From Clostridiales bacterium (lineage in GTDB: Bacteria; Bacillota; Clostridia; Saccharofermentanales; Saccharofermentanaceae), in the NCBI GenBank assembly GCA_017480325.1, contig JAFVAY010000005.1, positions 1-64,000 on the forward strand: a stretch of DNA of 64,000 nt. The letters are read 5' to 3'. The position numbers and the translations under genes are program-made. The notes under the pieces were generated by a model. The model ran no database searches and had not been told where the DNA came from. It saw only the letters and a program-made list of their open reading frames with translations. The first letter of the stretch is position 1. Each line of letters begins with the position of its first letter. Below, in pieces: positions 8,959 through 18,769 of this stretch.

Positions 8959-9978
8959 TTACTTATCTCCGTACATCTTCTCGTAGTAATTCTGATACTC
9001 TCCGCTTATAATGGGCTGCCACCATGCCTCGTTATCGAGATACCACTTAATTGTCTTGACAATACCGTCGGCAAACTTGGTCTCCGGCAACCACCCCAGA
9101 TCATTATGGATCTTAGTAGGATCGATGGCATACCTTCTGTCGTGCCCCTTGCGGTCCGTTACATAAGTGATAAGGCTCTCAGGCTTATTAAGCTCCTTCA
9201 GAATGAGCCTGACTATATCTATATTAGCCATCTCATTGTGGCCGCCAACGTTATAGACCTCGCCTACCTTACCCTCGTGGATAATGAGGTCGATCGCCTT
9301 GCAGTGATCCTCTACATAAAGCCAGTCTCTTACATTCATTCCGTCACCGTAGACCGGCAGTGACTCGTCGTGAAGAGCGCGTATGATCATAAGGGGGATC
9401 AGCTTCTCCGGGAAGTGGTAAGGTCCGTAGTTATTGGAGCATCTCGAAAGCGACACGGGCAGTCCGTAAGTTCTGTGATAAGCAAGAACGAGAAGATCCG
9501 CTCCCGCCTTCGAAGAAGAATACGGAGAACTCGTGTGGATCGGTGTCTCCTCGGTAAAGAAAAGATCGGGGCGGTCTAAGGGCAAGTCCCCGTAGACCTC
9601 ATCCGTTGACACCTGATGATATCTTTTTATCCCGTACTTCCTGCAGGCATCCATAAGAACCGAAGTCCCGATTATATTAGTCTCAAGGAAGATCTGTGGA
9701 TTCTCGATAGATCTGTCAACGTGGGACTCTGCGGCGAAGTTAACAACGATATCTGGCTTCTCCTCTTCGAAAAGCTTATCCACAGCCTCCTTGTCGCAGA
9801 TATCAGCCTTGACGAACCTGAAGTTCGGATTATCCATAACAGGCTCCAAGGTAGAAAGATTACCTGCATATGTAAGCTTATCGAGGCAAATGATCCTATA
9901 ATCAGGATGAGCCTTCAGCATATGGAATACAAAGTTGCTTCCGATAAATCCGGCACCGCCGGTAACTATAATATTCAT
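8959..9978 (-). CDS. rfbB: dTDP-glucose 4,6-dehydratase
   Basis: RmlB, 339 residues. It converts dTDP-glucose to dTDP-4-keto-6-deoxyglucose, the branch point for rhamnose and for 3-amino-3,6-dideoxy sugars. It shows GGAGFIGSN (7-15) for NAD, the active-site triplet STDEVYG (Thr125, Asp126, Glu127) and Tyr153-x3-Lys157 in SPYSSSKAGAD. Its product can feed both RmlC/RmlD here and the FdtA/FdtB-like pair at 24038-25548, so one upstream pathway probably serves two sugars of the same polymer. Confidence 0.97.
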   Translation of the reverse strand: MNIIVTGGAGFIGSNFVFHMLKAHPDYRIICLDKLTYAGNLSTLEPVMDNPNFRFVKADICDKEAVDKLFEEEKPDIVVNFAAESHVDRSIENPQIFLETNIIGTSVLMDACRKYGIKRYHQVSTDEVYGDLPLDRPDLFFTEETPIHTSSPYSSSKAGADLLVLAYHRTYGLPVSLSRCSNNYGPYHFPEKLIPLMIIRALHDESLPVYGDGMNVRDWLYVEDHCKAIDLIIHEGKVGEVYNVGGHNEMANIDIVRLILKELNKPESLITYVTDRKGHDRRYAIDPTKIHNDLGWLPETKFADGIVKTIKWYLDNEAWWQPIISGEYQNYYEKMYGDK

Positions 9979-9995
9979 ACTGTTCTCCTTGATTC

Positions 9996-10886
9996 TCAGC
10001 TGTTGATATATTTACCTTCCAGTACGTCCTTAAGATACTGACCGTATTGGCTCTTGCCCATAATCTCAATTGTTTCCTTCATCTGCGCTTCGGTTATCCA
10101 TCCGTTAGCGTATGCGATATCCTCCAAACAGCCTATTTTCCTGTGCTGATGCTGCTCAACCGTCTTAATGAAGTTTCCCGCATCAAACAGACTCTCGTGA
10201 GTCCCGGTATCAAGCCAGGTAAAGCCTCTGCCCAAGATCTCAACATTAAGATTGCCCTGCTCCAGGTAAATCCGGTTAAGGTCCGTTATCTCGAGTTCTC
10301 CTCTTGCCGAGGGCTTGAGGTTTTTCGCATATTCAACTACTTTGTTATCGTAGAAATATAGGCCTGTTACACAGTAATTGCTCTTGGGCTGCTGTGGCTT
10401 CTCCTCGATAGAGATTGCATGCCAGTTCTCATCGAACTCAACTATACCGAATCTCTCTGGATCGTCGACATAATAACCGAATACCGTGGCGCCTCTTCCC
10501 TCCTCGGCATTGGCGACCGCAGCCTTTAATTTAAGGCTGATACCGTGTCCGGTGAAGATATTATCTCCCAGGACCATGGCTACTGTATCATCTCCTATAA
10601 ATTCCGCTCCCAGAATGAAAGCCTGTGCCAGTCCGTCCGGAGAAGGCTGAACCTTATACTGAAGATTGATCCCGAAGGCAGATCCGTCTCCCAGGAGAGC
10701 CTCGAATCTCGGTGTATCGGTAGGTGTTGAGATAATAAGTATGTCTCTGATCCCCGCACTCATGAGAACGGACAGAGGATAGTAGATCATAGGTTTATCG
10801 TAAACCGGCAACAGCTGCTTACTCGTTACCCTTGTAAGCGGATAAAGTCGTGTACCTGATCCCCCCGCCAGAACAATGCCCTTCAT
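9996..10886 (-). CDS. rfbA: Glucose-1-phosphate thymidylyltransferase
   Basis: RmlA, 296 residues, makes dTDP-glucose from glucose-1-phosphate and dTTP; the committed step of the dTDP-sugar pathway and normally inhibited by dTDP-rhamnose. The signature [13 protein letters not shown] begins the protein, followed by [17 protein letters not shown] and VLGDNIFTG, all conserved in the long-form (RmlA) enzymes. It is the first gene of the leftward rml operon; an AAGGAG sits just upstream of the ATG, and the promoter must lie in the 110-bp region shared with the divergent gene at 10997. Confidence 0.97.
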   Translation of the reverse strand: MKGIVLAGGSGTRLYPLTRVTSKQLLPVYDKPMIYYPLSVLMSAGIRDILIISTPTDTPRFEALLGDGSAFGINLQYKVQPSPDGLAQAFILGAEFIGDDTVAMVLGDNIFTGHGISLKLKAAVANAEEGRGATVFGYYVDDPERFGIVEFDENWHAISIEEKPQQPKSNYCVTGLYFYDNKVVEYAKNLKPSARGELEITDLNRIYLEQGNLNVEILGRGFTWLDTGTHESLFDAGNFIKTVEQHQHRKIGCLEDIAYANGWITEAQMKETIEIMGKSQYGQYLKDVLEGKYINS

Positions 10887-10996
10887 ATCGTTTCTCCTTG
10901 TTAATAAAGTTGAGGATATACCCCTAACCTCATATAATTATACTATATACTTTTAAAAGACGCTTTTATTGAAAAAATATATACTGGAACATATAA
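10887..10996. promoter_or_regulatory. Divergent promoter region between rmlA and the GT-C-like gene
   Basis: This AT-rich 110-bp gap separates the leftward rml operon from the only rightward gene in the window. For the plus strand there is TTGAGG (10910-10915), a 17-base spacer and TATAAT (10933-10938), a good sigma-A match with transcription expected near 10945. On the minus strand a TATAAT lies at 10937-10942 but I see no convincing -35 for it. The two -10 boxes overlap, so the promoters may compete. Confidence 0.6.
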
Positions 10997-13204
10997 TTGC
11001 TACACAACATGGGCATAATAGAAAAGAAGAAAATCATAAATCGAATAAACCTCGTCACTATCCTGATGGGAGTTATAGTTGCGATATTCGCTCTTCTGTT
11101 TTTTTACTCTGATTCTCTCAGCTTCCGGACAGAGAACCTTCCTGCCTATGATACGGTACCTCCCATAACTCGTGATGACTTTTATACACAGGAGCTTCAT
11201 TGTACAAGGGACGGACTTAAGGAGATTGATCTTCTCTGTGCCACATATGCCAGAAACAACGCCGGAACTATTGTACTGTCCTTCTGTGACTCTTCCGGGA
11301 ATACGATTCAGGAATGGGCAGTTGATGCCTCTACCCTGCCGGACAACGGTTACCTGCAGCTTATATTGGACAACTATATTCCGGACAGTCATGACAAGAC
11401 ATATTACCTCAACGTGGTATCAGACTCAGAAGAGGACACGGCCGCCACGATGTATACAACTACTTATAAGGATGCATCCGGTCTGTCATCATCGGGGTCA
11501 GATCTTAATATATCCCTCTGCTACTCACTTTTGTACTCGCTTCCTGTAAGCTATCTTGCCAATGTGAAGGTAGTTACGATCTCATTATTCTTCCTGATCC
11601 TTTTCCCTGCGCTGCTAAGACTCGCTGTATTATTTTTCCCCATAAGGAAGCTCTATCTTCTTATACTTCCTATGTTGGCTGCGATCTTCGGATGCCACAG
11701 ACTTCTTCGACACTCCATTTTGTCACTTTTAAGTCCATCCTCTGTCGCGATCCTTTATGTGATATTGTGTTCACTGTGGGTCGTCGCCGCTATAGCGATC
11801 TACAGACTTGTATTCGTTAATAATATTTCCATACAAAGGCTTGCTGTTATTCTTCTTTCTGTATTTTGTTTGTTTACGATGCTCCTTCTTCCCCCGGGAA
11901 GCGGTCATGACGAAGCTCACCATTACGCCTTCTCTTATAAGTATGCGAATATGATCACTTTTAAGGGCATCTCCGATACCGTAGACGAAGAAGGTCACAA
12001 GCTCCTTCTTATGAGAGATGAGGATGCACAGCTTCTGAAAAATTTCCGTATTGGAATATCGGAAAGAAGATATAATGACACCCTTAACGACTTCAGCCTT
12101 TTAAGTAAGGATAATTCTCTTCACGAGTACAGATTATCCGAGCTTGGTACGTCTATATCCTTCTCATCCGTTAACTGTCCATTAGGCTACATTCTGCCGG
12201 GCCTTGGCATCGCAGTCGGAAGGCTTTTACATCTTGGAGCAGTACCGACCTTTTATCTGGGAAGAGTATTTAACGCTGTTCTTTATATAGTTCTCGTCTG
12301 CTTCGCTATCAGGATCATCAGCATTGGAAAGGAAACTCTGTTTGTACTTTCTATGTTCCCTATGGTCTGGCAACAGGCAAGCTGTTACTCCTATGACAGT
12401 CTGATAATAGGCATCGCTTTCATTTTTATAGCAATTACGGTCAACATATTCCGCTCGAAGGAGAAGCTTGGGCGTAAAGAATACATTATGCTCCTTGTGT
12501 TGACATTGATAATAGCATCCTGTAAGTATGTTTACACACCTATGGTCCTTATCCTTCTGGCGCTCCCTTACGAGAAGTTTAACGTTAAGGATCCTAAGAG
12601 GTTTAAGAGGATCATCATCGTAGCGATAGCCGTTCTCGGAGCATTGGCATTTTTAGTACTCGATAAAGCCATCTCGATATCAAGGTATTTCCTCCCCTCT
12701 AATATTACCAGGAGCATAGAATTGGGACATTCTCTTTTCCAGGGGATCGTAAACTTCTATGAGATGCTTCAGCTCACTGTTGTACAGCTTACCGACTATT
12801 ATCTTACCGGACTTGTGGCCTATCCCGGTTGGTATCAGATCGCTCCTCCCATGGTCGTAATAATGATCTACTACATACTTCTTCTCATAACCCTGATAAG
12901 AAGAAGAGATGAGGTCAGTGTGATTTCCTACGGAACCAAAGCCTGGGGAGCGATAATTGCATTTACCGTAAGCATCCTGATCGCTTTACCGATGGCTGCC
13001 TCCTTTACTGAGCCGGATTCAGTAATTATTGACGGAATACAGGGAAGATATTTCCTTCCTCTTATGCCTATGCTATGTATGGGACTTCGAACCAATCTTA
13101 TTACTGCTCAAGACTCTGTGTATAAGAAGGTCCTGTTCGGTTCGGGCTATATAGGATTTCTGTTCTTTGCTTACTGCTTCCTGACCGTCTTCGGTGTTAT
13201 CTGA
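10997..13204 (+). CDS. Polytopic membrane protein, DUF2142/GT-C-like glycosyltransferase
   Basis: 735 residues with an N-terminal membrane anchor, an outside domain to about residue 180, then ten or so hydrophobic segments. The motif LPPGSGHDEAHHYAFSY near residue 297 is the DUF2142 hallmark: an acidic pair in the first large outer loop of a predicted GT-C fold, where catalytic Asp/Glu normally sit. Such proteins are thought to use polyprenyl-phosphate sugars, as could be made by the GT2-GtrA enzyme at 6418. It is the only gene on the plus strand. The start shown is TTG at 10997 with a GGA six bases upstream; the in-frame ATG at 11009 is an alternative. It converges with the next gene with only three bases between stops. 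Confidence 0.78.
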   Translation: MLHNMGIIEKKKIINRINLVTILMGVIVAIFALLFFYSDSLSFRTENLPAYDTVPPITRDDFYTQELHCTRDGLKEIDLLCATYARNNAGTIVLSFCDSSGNTIQEWAVDASTLPDNGYLQLILDNYIPDSHDKTYYLNVVSDSEEDTAATMYTTTYKDASGLSSSGSDLNISLCYSLLYSLPVSYLANVKVVTISLFFLILFPALLRLAVLFFPIRKLYLLILPMLAAIFGCHRLLRHSILSLLSPSSVAILYVILCSLWVVAAIAIYRLVFVNNISIQRLAVILLSVFCLFTMLLLPPGSGHDEAHHYAFSYKYANMITFKGISDTVDEEGHKLLLMRDEDAQLLKNFRIGISERRYNDTLNDFSLLSKDNSLHEYRLSELGTSISFSSVNCPLGYILPGLGIAVGRLLHLGAVPTFYLGRVFNAVLYIVLVCFAIRIISIGKETLFVLSMFPMVWQQASCYSYDSLIIGIAFIFIAITVNIFRSKEKLGRKEYIMLLVLTLIIASCKYVYTPMVLILLALPYEKFNVKDPKRFKRIIIVAIAVLGALAFLVLDKAISISRYFLPSNITRSIELGHSLFQGIVNFYEMLQLTVVQLTDYYLTGLVAYPGWYQIAPPMVVIMIYYILLLITLIRRRDEVSVISYGTKAWGAIIAFTVSILIALPMAASFTEPDSVIIDGIQGRYFLPLMPMLCMGLRTNLITAQDSVYKKVLFGSGYIGFLFFAYCFLTVFGVI

Positions 13205-13207
13205 TTC

Positions 13208-14590
13208 TTATCGAACGTAGTAAAACGATACCTTATCAGATCCGGGCAATATGGTGAAGGTCAGCGTCGGCAGCATGACAGTGTAGAAGATTATCACGAA
13301 CACAGCGACCAGAAATAATGCAGCGATCACAGGGATCAGCTTCCCAAGCTTAGAAGCCCATATAATTCCGGTAAATTTCTCCGTAACAGCCTTCGACAGC
13401 TCATCGATCCCCATCGCGGCCAGAACACAGAGCGAAGGCAGGATCGATATCACGTATCTTCCCTGTGGAGAAAAGTCCCTTGTATAAGAGCTGTAAATGG
13501 AGAAAAATATCGGGAAAACGATCTCGAACAGAAGCATAGTCAGAAGGACCGGTTCAAGCTTCCTTCTGGTCTTATGTCTGTAAAGAACAAAGAAGAATAC
13601 AGATCCGAGGAAAGCGAGACAATAAAGATCATAGAACTTCCCGTCCAAACAGATCACCATGCCTCCGAACATTCCGATGAAGCTTTGAAGTGTCAGTTCG
13701 ATCCACCCGCCACGATACAGCATGTCTCTCAGATGCATGGTGTTTCTTCCGGGGTTATTAACTATCATTGTTCCATGCTTGAGTGAATAAGCTTCTGCGC
13801 ACAGCTTCTGAGCGGTATAACCAAGAAAATCTCCCTTGTAGATGATCGCATTACGGATAAAATACCACCCGGCAAGTATGAAGACCAAGAGAACTATCAT
13901 TCCGGCCTTTTTGAATATAGTCTTCCTGTCGCCGGAGGACTTAAACGAAGTGTAGAAATAGCCCACAATCGCGAATAGTATCCATCCGTAACCAAAGTAA
14001 TACGTCAACATACACAGCGCTATTCCGACTGAGAGGTAAACCATGTTCTTATTATTCCACTTGTCACGGGCCCCTTCTAATACGGCATCTAATATCATAA
14101 AGCCCGTAAGAAGCGACATCGCATCATTGTTAAGATACCCCGCCAGGAAAATAAACTGAGGAAGACAGGCAACCAAAGATACGAAGAAATACACCGAGTA
14201 TTTATTGTCCATCAGCTTATCCGCTACTCTGAATGCTACAAATACCGTTCCCATACCGACCAGGACATTGACCAGTCTCGCGGCAAACAGAAGCGTATGT
14301 ACACTTAAGGTAAACCATGATGCCACCTTTACGATCAGCGAAGCAAACATCAAAGGAAGATACGGTGTAAAAGCATAGGAGAATCCCCAGATCGGGTCGA
14401 TGAGCTCCTCCTCAAAGCCGGTAGGAAGTCTGTTGTTCTCCACGATCCAATTAACGACCTTTATTCTCAAGATCTCGTCCGGTCCGGCATTCTCATCCAT
14501 CATATATGCGAGCACAGTGATCAGAATACCTACCAGCACGATAATAGGTATCGCAAGCTTGTATTTAACCAGAACGCTCTTCTTTTCCAT
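13208..14590 (-). CDS. Polytopic membrane protein, GT-C/ArnT-like glycosyltransferase
   Basis: 460 residues with about eleven hydrophobic segments. Soon after the first membrane span comes NAGPDEILRIKVVNW (about 31-45), an acidic motif in the first outer loop like that of GT39/GT83 and DUF2142 proteins; QFIFLAGYLNNDAM and SPQGRYVISILPSL also match this type. I infer transfer of a sugar from a lipid-phosphate donor to the polymer outside the cell. It lies tail to tail with the 735-aa gene and one base downstream of the flippase gene. Substrate unknown. Confidence 0.75.
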   Translation of the reverse strand: MEKKSVLVKYKLAIPIIVLVGILITVLAYMMDENAGPDEILRIKVVNWIVENNRLPTGFEEELIDPIWGFSYAFTPYLPLMFASLIVKVASWFTLSVHTLLFAARLVNVLVGMGTVFVAFRVADKLMDNKYSVYFFVSLVACLPQFIFLAGYLNNDAMSLLTGFMILDAVLEGARDKWNNKNMVYLSVGIALCMLTYYFGYGWILFAIVGYFYTSFKSSGDRKTIFKKAGMIVLLVFILAGWYFIRNAIIYKGDFLGYTAQKLCAEAYSLKHGTMIVNNPGRNTMHLRDMLYRGGWIELTLQSFIGMFGGMVICLDGKFYDLYCLAFLGSVFFFVLYRHKTRRKLEPVLLTMLLFEIVFPIFFSIYSSYTRDFSPQGRYVISILPSLCVLAAMGIDELSKAVTEKFTGIIWASKLGKLIPVIAALFLVAVFVIIFYTVMLPTLTFTILPGSDKVSFYYVR

Positions 14591-14591
14591 A

Positions 14592-16109
14592 TTACCTTCT
14601 TATCTTACTTACAGCCCACTTGAAGACTCTTCTGTGCTCACCAACAGGAATAAACACCAATCCGACGATCAATACCGATATTATCTCACATGCAAAGCCC
14701 CGCAGAACAAAGGTCAGCAGAAGCCAATCGGTGTTGATCAGACCGCATATATAATAACAGGCAAATACACATGCGATAAATACAATCAAATAATAAAGCA
14801 TTCTGAGCCAATAGGATCCTAGCTTTGTCATTGACTTAAAGCACTTCCTATATACAAGAATACTACGGGCACTCCAGTACCAAATCTGAGCGATCACCGT
14901 ACCCGCCAGGATACCGGGAAGTCCTATCTTTAACGCCAGAATAATAGATGCTCCAAGGTTAATGACCGCACCTATAAAGCTTATGTACTTCTCATATCTG
15001 AACAGCCCGGCTCCATTCGCGTAATCAACCAGAGAGCTGTGAACAAGGCTGATATAAAGGTCTGCACATATCAGAAGCACTATCACACTGCTCATCAGGT
15101 AGTCCTCACCCAGCCAGATCACTATGAAGGTGTCTATACATATAATCGTCGGAACCAGGAGAACTACCGCTACCAGGAACCTGACATATGTATACATCTG
15201 AAACACGCTCTCCTGATGCTCCGGATCCTTATTCTCCACAAGATGGTTACCGATAAACGGTGCCACGGGTCCCATAATATTTACCGAGAGCTGCTTTATT
15301 ATGGTAATAACAGTAAAATAATTCGAGTAGAAGCCTACCGTAACCGTACTTATAAGCTTTGAGATAAGAAGACTGTCCGTACAGCCATAGACATATCCGG
15401 ATATCTTCCCGAGAGCGATATCCTTAATGCTGTCGATAAGCTCCTTGACCAGGGTTTTATCTGTCTTAGATTTACTGTCAAGATACGGGTATACCTTATA
15501 ACACTTAAAGTAAATATAGATGTTAGTGGCAAAGGCCTGTAGTACTGCACATGCCAGATAGATAATATAGCTTTTTGTAAGTACCAGAAGAACTATCTTA
15601 AGTACGCTGAATATGATATTCCCGACCGCATCTACAGTCTTGGTAACGTACTCCTTTTTATCGGCATAAAGAAGTGTCCTTCTGTAGGCGAAGAAATATG
15701 TGGATGCACTCGCGAAGGCCTGCATCAGGAAGTAAAGGTAGTATATGGGTTTGAACTCCATATCCGTGATAATTAATCTAAGGAATGGAAGTGCGACAAA
15801 GGATAAAACTATAAATGCGATCCCGATAACATTGTAGATGGACTTAAGAGCGCGCATTATAGCATTAATCTTAGTCTCATCATTATCGTGCAGAGGCTTA
15901 TAAAGCGCATATGTTACGGCGATATCAAAGCCCAGATCAGCCAGCGCCAGCGTCGACAGAACCGAGTTATAGGTGCTACTCAGACCTAATATCTCTACTC
16001 CGATGTATATAAGAAAAAGCTTTCTGGATACAAATCCCAGAACGGCAAATATGATCTGATTGATAACGCCTATAAGGCCGATCTTCGCGATGGTGCGCTT
16101 CTCGTTCAT
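14592..16109 (-). CDS. Wzx-type polysaccharide flippase
   Basis: 505 residues with about fourteen membrane segments, MOP superfamily. The start (IGVINQIIFAVLGFVSRKLF) followed by LGLSSTYNSVLSTLALADLGFD is characteristic of oligosaccharide flippases of Gram-positive capsule loci. It should move the undecaprenyl-diphosphate repeat unit across the membrane for the polymerase. It starts four bases after the adjacent GT4 gene stops. No second Wzx is present. Confidence 0.9.
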   Translation of the reverse strand: MNEKRTIAKIGLIGVINQIIFAVLGFVSRKLFLIYIGVEILGLSSTYNSVLSTLALADLGFDIAVTYALYKPLHDNDETKINAIMRALKSIYNVIGIAFIVLSFVALPFLRLIITDMEFKPIYYLYFLMQAFASASTYFFAYRRTLLYADKKEYVTKTVDAVGNIIFSVLKIVLLVLTKSYIIYLACAVLQAFATNIYIYFKCYKVYPYLDSKSKTDKTLVKELIDSIKDIALGKISGYVYGCTDSLLISKLISTVTVGFYSNYFTVITIIKQLSVNIMGPVAPFIGNHLVENKDPEHQESVFQMYTYVRFLVAVVLLVPTIICIDTFIVIWLGEDYLMSSVIVLLICADLYISLVHSSLVDYANGAGLFRYEKYISFIGAVINLGASIILALKIGLPGILAGTVIAQIWYWSARSILVYRKCFKSMTKLGSYWLRMLYYLIVFIACVFACYYICGLINTDWLLLTFVLRGFACEIISVLIVGLVFIPVGEHRRVFKWAVSKIRR

Positions 16110-16113
16110 TTTA

Positions 16114-17364
16114 CTATCCGATCAAAGAACCAATAATACCCGTCAGCTTTGTCATGAATGCATCCTTACCGAAGCGTCCGGCGACAGTCTCATGTATATG
16201 ATCACCATCAAAGCTGATCTCACCTTCAAGGAACATGTTAAGGTACGAGGCAAGACCCTCATGGTCAAGTATCCCGACGATTCTCCCTAAGCTTCCATCA
16301 ACATAATCCTCGACGCCCCCACATCTGGTCGAGAAGACGGGGAGTCCGCTACATGAAGCCTCCAGAGGTGCCACAGGCTGCCCCTCCTGAATAGAAGTCA
16401 TTACAAAAGCATCCGCTCTGTTGTATAAAGCCGGGATCTCTTCTCTCGACACCGAGGGGATCATCTCAACCTTATCGCTGAACTTAGACCCTTCTATCTG
16501 CTTTACAAATTCATCGACATTCTGGGAATATCCCTTATTGGCACCATACCCCGCGATGATGACCCTGAAGGGCTTACGGGAGATCTCAGACAGTCTGTTC
16601 ATGGTTTTAATAAAAAGATCGTAATTCTTATAGAAGGAATGTGCTGCAACGATAAGGAAGGTCTTATCCTCATGAGGCACGGGGTCAAATCTGAATTTAT
16701 CATCATCCACCATATTACCGATATACTCGATAGATTTAAGATGTATATTCTGCATCAGGACCTGACGGATCTTGTCATTACTTATGGCAAGGAAGACATC
16801 GGCCCTCTCCATCGCCATCTTGAAGGTATCGTTTAAGGCCGTTCCGGGTATCATAAAAGGCGAATGCTCGGACAGAATATAAGGAACACCGAAGGTCTCG
16901 GCAAGAAGCATCGCATACACGGCCGTTCCCTGAGCGGACAGACCGTAAACGAGGTCAAACTTCTTTTCCAGAAGCTTCCCGAGTCTCTCCATATGCTTAC
17001 GCCAGAATTTCTTGTCACCCTCTGTATCGACGGAACCGATACCTGCGATACCGTTCCTCTTAATAGCAACTCTGCTGTGAATATTATTGGCGACCGCGAG
17101 CTCCACCGGACGATATACCACACACTCGTACTCATGTAAGCTCTCTGACTCTCCGATATTGACAAGAGAAATATCCTTCCCGCCTATTCGCTTAAGAAGG
17201 TACTTCACTCCAAGAACAGTTCCGGGATTAAGCTTCACGACAGTTATATCATAATCACGCGCAAGAAGCTGGCACTGCTCCTTGAAGAAGGATCCGGCTA
17301 TGGGATTCTCCTTAGTGGGATACCAGGATACGGTAACAAGAATGCTCTTACGGGAAGAGGGCAT
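16114..17364 (-). CDS. GT4 family glycosyltransferase
   Basis: 416 residues, two Rossmann-like domains (GT-B). The N-terminal half begins VSWYPTKENPIAGSFFKEQC, a standard acceptor-domain opening; the C-terminal half has the EX7E motif in EGQPVAPLEA and then STRCGGVEDYV, which bind the nucleotide sugar. Cytoplasmic enzyme adding one sugar of the repeat unit; donor and linkage cannot be read from the sequence. Preceded by the GDP-fucose synthase gene in the same direction with a nine-base gap. Confidence 0.88.
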   Translation of the reverse strand: MPSSRKSILVTVSWYPTKENPIAGSFFKEQCQLLARDYDITVVKLNPGTVLGVKYLLKRIGGKDISLVNIGESESLHEYECVVYRPVELAVANNIHSRVAIKRNGIAGIGSVDTEGDKKFWRKHMERLGKLLEKKFDLVYGLSAQGTAVYAMLLAETFGVPYILSEHSPFMIPGTALNDTFKMAMERADVFLAISNDKIRQVLMQNIHLKSIEYIGNMVDDDKFRFDPVPHEDKTFLIVAAHSFYKNYDLFIKTMNRLSEISRKPFRVIIAGYGANKGYSQNVDEFVKQIEGSKFSDKVEMIPSVSREEIPALYNRADAFVMTSIQEGQPVAPLEASCSGLPVFSTRCGGVEDYVDGSLGRIVGILDHEGLASYLNMFLEGEISFDGDHIHETVAGRFGKDAFMTKLTGIIGSLIG

Positions 17365-17373
17365 TGAGTCTCC

Positions 17374-18318
17374 TTATCTCTCGGCTCTCATAGGATTCTC
17401 GAGGAAATCCTTATAGGTGAGTCTGATGCCGTCCTCAAGCTCAGTCTTATAGTTCCACCCGAGCCCTGCGGCCTTTGACACGTCAAGAAGCTTCCGGGGC
17501 GTGCCGTTAGGCTTAGACGGATCCCATAAGATCTCCCCCTCGTAGCCTACCACCTTAGCCACAAGCTCGGTGAGTTCTTTAATAGTAAGTTCCTTACCGG
17601 TACCGGCGTTAACGGTCTCGCTGCCACTGTAGTTATTCATGAGGAATACGCAAAGATCCGCCAAATCATCCACATACATAAACTCTCGGAGCGGAGAGCC
17701 GTCACCCCAACAGGTCACGCTCTTAACCCCCGCTTCCTTCGCCTCATGGAATCTTCTTATAAGAGCCGGCAACACATGTGAATGTTCCGGATGATAGTTA
17801 TCGTTAGGCCCATAGAGATTCGTAGGCATAACGCTGATATAGTCCGTACCATACTGAGTATTTAAGTACTCGCAGTACTTAAGGCCTGATATCTTCGCGA
17901 GGGCATAGGCCTCGTTAGTCTCCTCGAGACTGCTTGTAAGGAGACAATCCTCCTTCATGGGCTGAGGCGCAAACTTAGGGTAAATGCAGCTTGAGCCCAG
18001 GAACTCCAGCTTTTTACAGCCGTTCTTCCACGCAGCATGAATAACATTCATCTCGAGGATCATGTTATCGTACATGAAGTCGGCCTTGGCCGTGGCATTA
18101 CCCATGATGCCTCCTACCTTTGCTGCGGCAAGGAACACGTACTCAGGCTTTTCCTGCTCGAAAAAGGCTTCAACCTGATCCTGTCTCGTCAGATCCAGCT
18201 CCTTATGAGTTCTGGTAATTATATTGTTATAGCCCTGTCTTTGAAGCTCCCTTACTATGGCGCTTCCCACCATTCCCTTATGTCCTGCGACATATATCTT
18301 CGCGTTCTTATCCATCAT
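17374..18318 (-). CDS. fcl: GDP-L-fucose synthase
   Basis: 314 residues. Bifunctional 3,5-epimerase/4-reductase that turns GDP-4-keto-6-deoxymannose into GDP-L-fucose. NADP site AGHKGMVGSA (11-20); catalytic Ser109 and Cys111 in LGSSCIYP, Tyr138 and Lys142 in YALAKISG, each offset by two from the E. coli enzyme. PTNLYGPNDNY and HSHVLPALIRRFHEA are diagnostic. The partner GDP-mannose 4,6-dehydratase (gmd) is not in the window, so that step must be encoded elsewhere. The GT11 fucosyltransferase at 22209 is the probable user of the product. Confidence 0.95.
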   Translation of the reverse strand: MMDKNAKIYVAGHKGMVGSAIVRELQRQGYNNIITRTHKELDLTRQDQVEAFFEQEKPEYVFLAAAKVGGIMGNATAKADFMYDNMILEMNVIHAAWKNGCKKLEFLGSSCIYPKFAPQPMKEDCLLTSSLEETNEAYALAKISGLKYCEYLNTQYGTDYISVMPTNLYGPNDNYHPEHSHVLPALIRRFHEAKEAGVKSVTCWGDGSPLREFMYVDDLADLCVFLMNNYSGSETVNAGTGKELTIKELTELVAKVVGYEGEILWDPSKPNGTPRKLLDVSKAAGLGWNYKTELEDGIRLTYKDFLENPMRAER

Positions 18319-18339
18319 ATTATTGCCTTCTTCCGATAC

Positions 18340-18747
18340 TTAACCGATAGAATATCCGGTGCTGCCGTCACTATAGTAATCCTGCCTCAGGTCATAAACA
18401 GTCTTGTCAGTTGCTGATGTATCTCCGATCTGAACCTCTATAAGCTTAAGCTCACTGGAGGCAATTACGGTGTGACGTACCTCTCTTGGGATCTGAACCA
18501 CATCTCCGGTCCTGATGAGACGCTCCTCCTCGTTCATTATGACTCTTCCGGTACCGCTCGCGACTACCCACAGCTCACGTCTTCCGCTATGGCTGTGATA
18601 CTTCATCCTGCTACCCTCTGTAAGAGTTACGAGGATAGTAAGGTTATCCTTCTCCTCGTGAAGAACGGTATAGCTTCCCCAGTCCTTCTTAATGGTCAGG
18701 GGCTGAGGGTTCTCTGATACTGATTTTATGATCGTTTTATTTTCCAT
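18340..18747 (-). CDS. Cupin, mannose-6-phosphate isomerase type II-like
   Basis: 135 residues, a stand-alone version of the C-terminal cupin of bifunctional ManC/AlgA enzymes. MKYHSHSGRRELWVVASGTGRV gives the metal-binding His/His/Glu cluster and GDVVQIPREVRHTV the fourth His. It probably interconverts fructose-6-phosphate and mannose-6-phosphate, feeding GDP-mannose and hence GDP-fucose; its place next to fcl supports this. No mannose-1-phosphate guanylyltransferase is nearby. An alternative is a regulatory or ketoisomerase cupin. Confidence 0.75.
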   Translation of the reverse strand: MENKTIIKSVSENPQPLTIKKDWGSYTVLHEEKDNLTILVTLTEGSRMKYHSHSGRRELWVVASGTGRVIMNEEERLIRTGDVVQIPREVRHTVIASSELKLIEVQIGDTSATDKTVYDLRQDYYSDGSTGYSIG

Positions 18748-18769
18748 ATTAAGTAACCTCTCTAAAAGA

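Noticed and set aside
13195..13245. Inverted repeat ATCTGAT/ATCAGAT across the convergent stops, considered as a two-way terminator
   Set aside because: Long unpaired interior, no T-run on either strand; probably chance.
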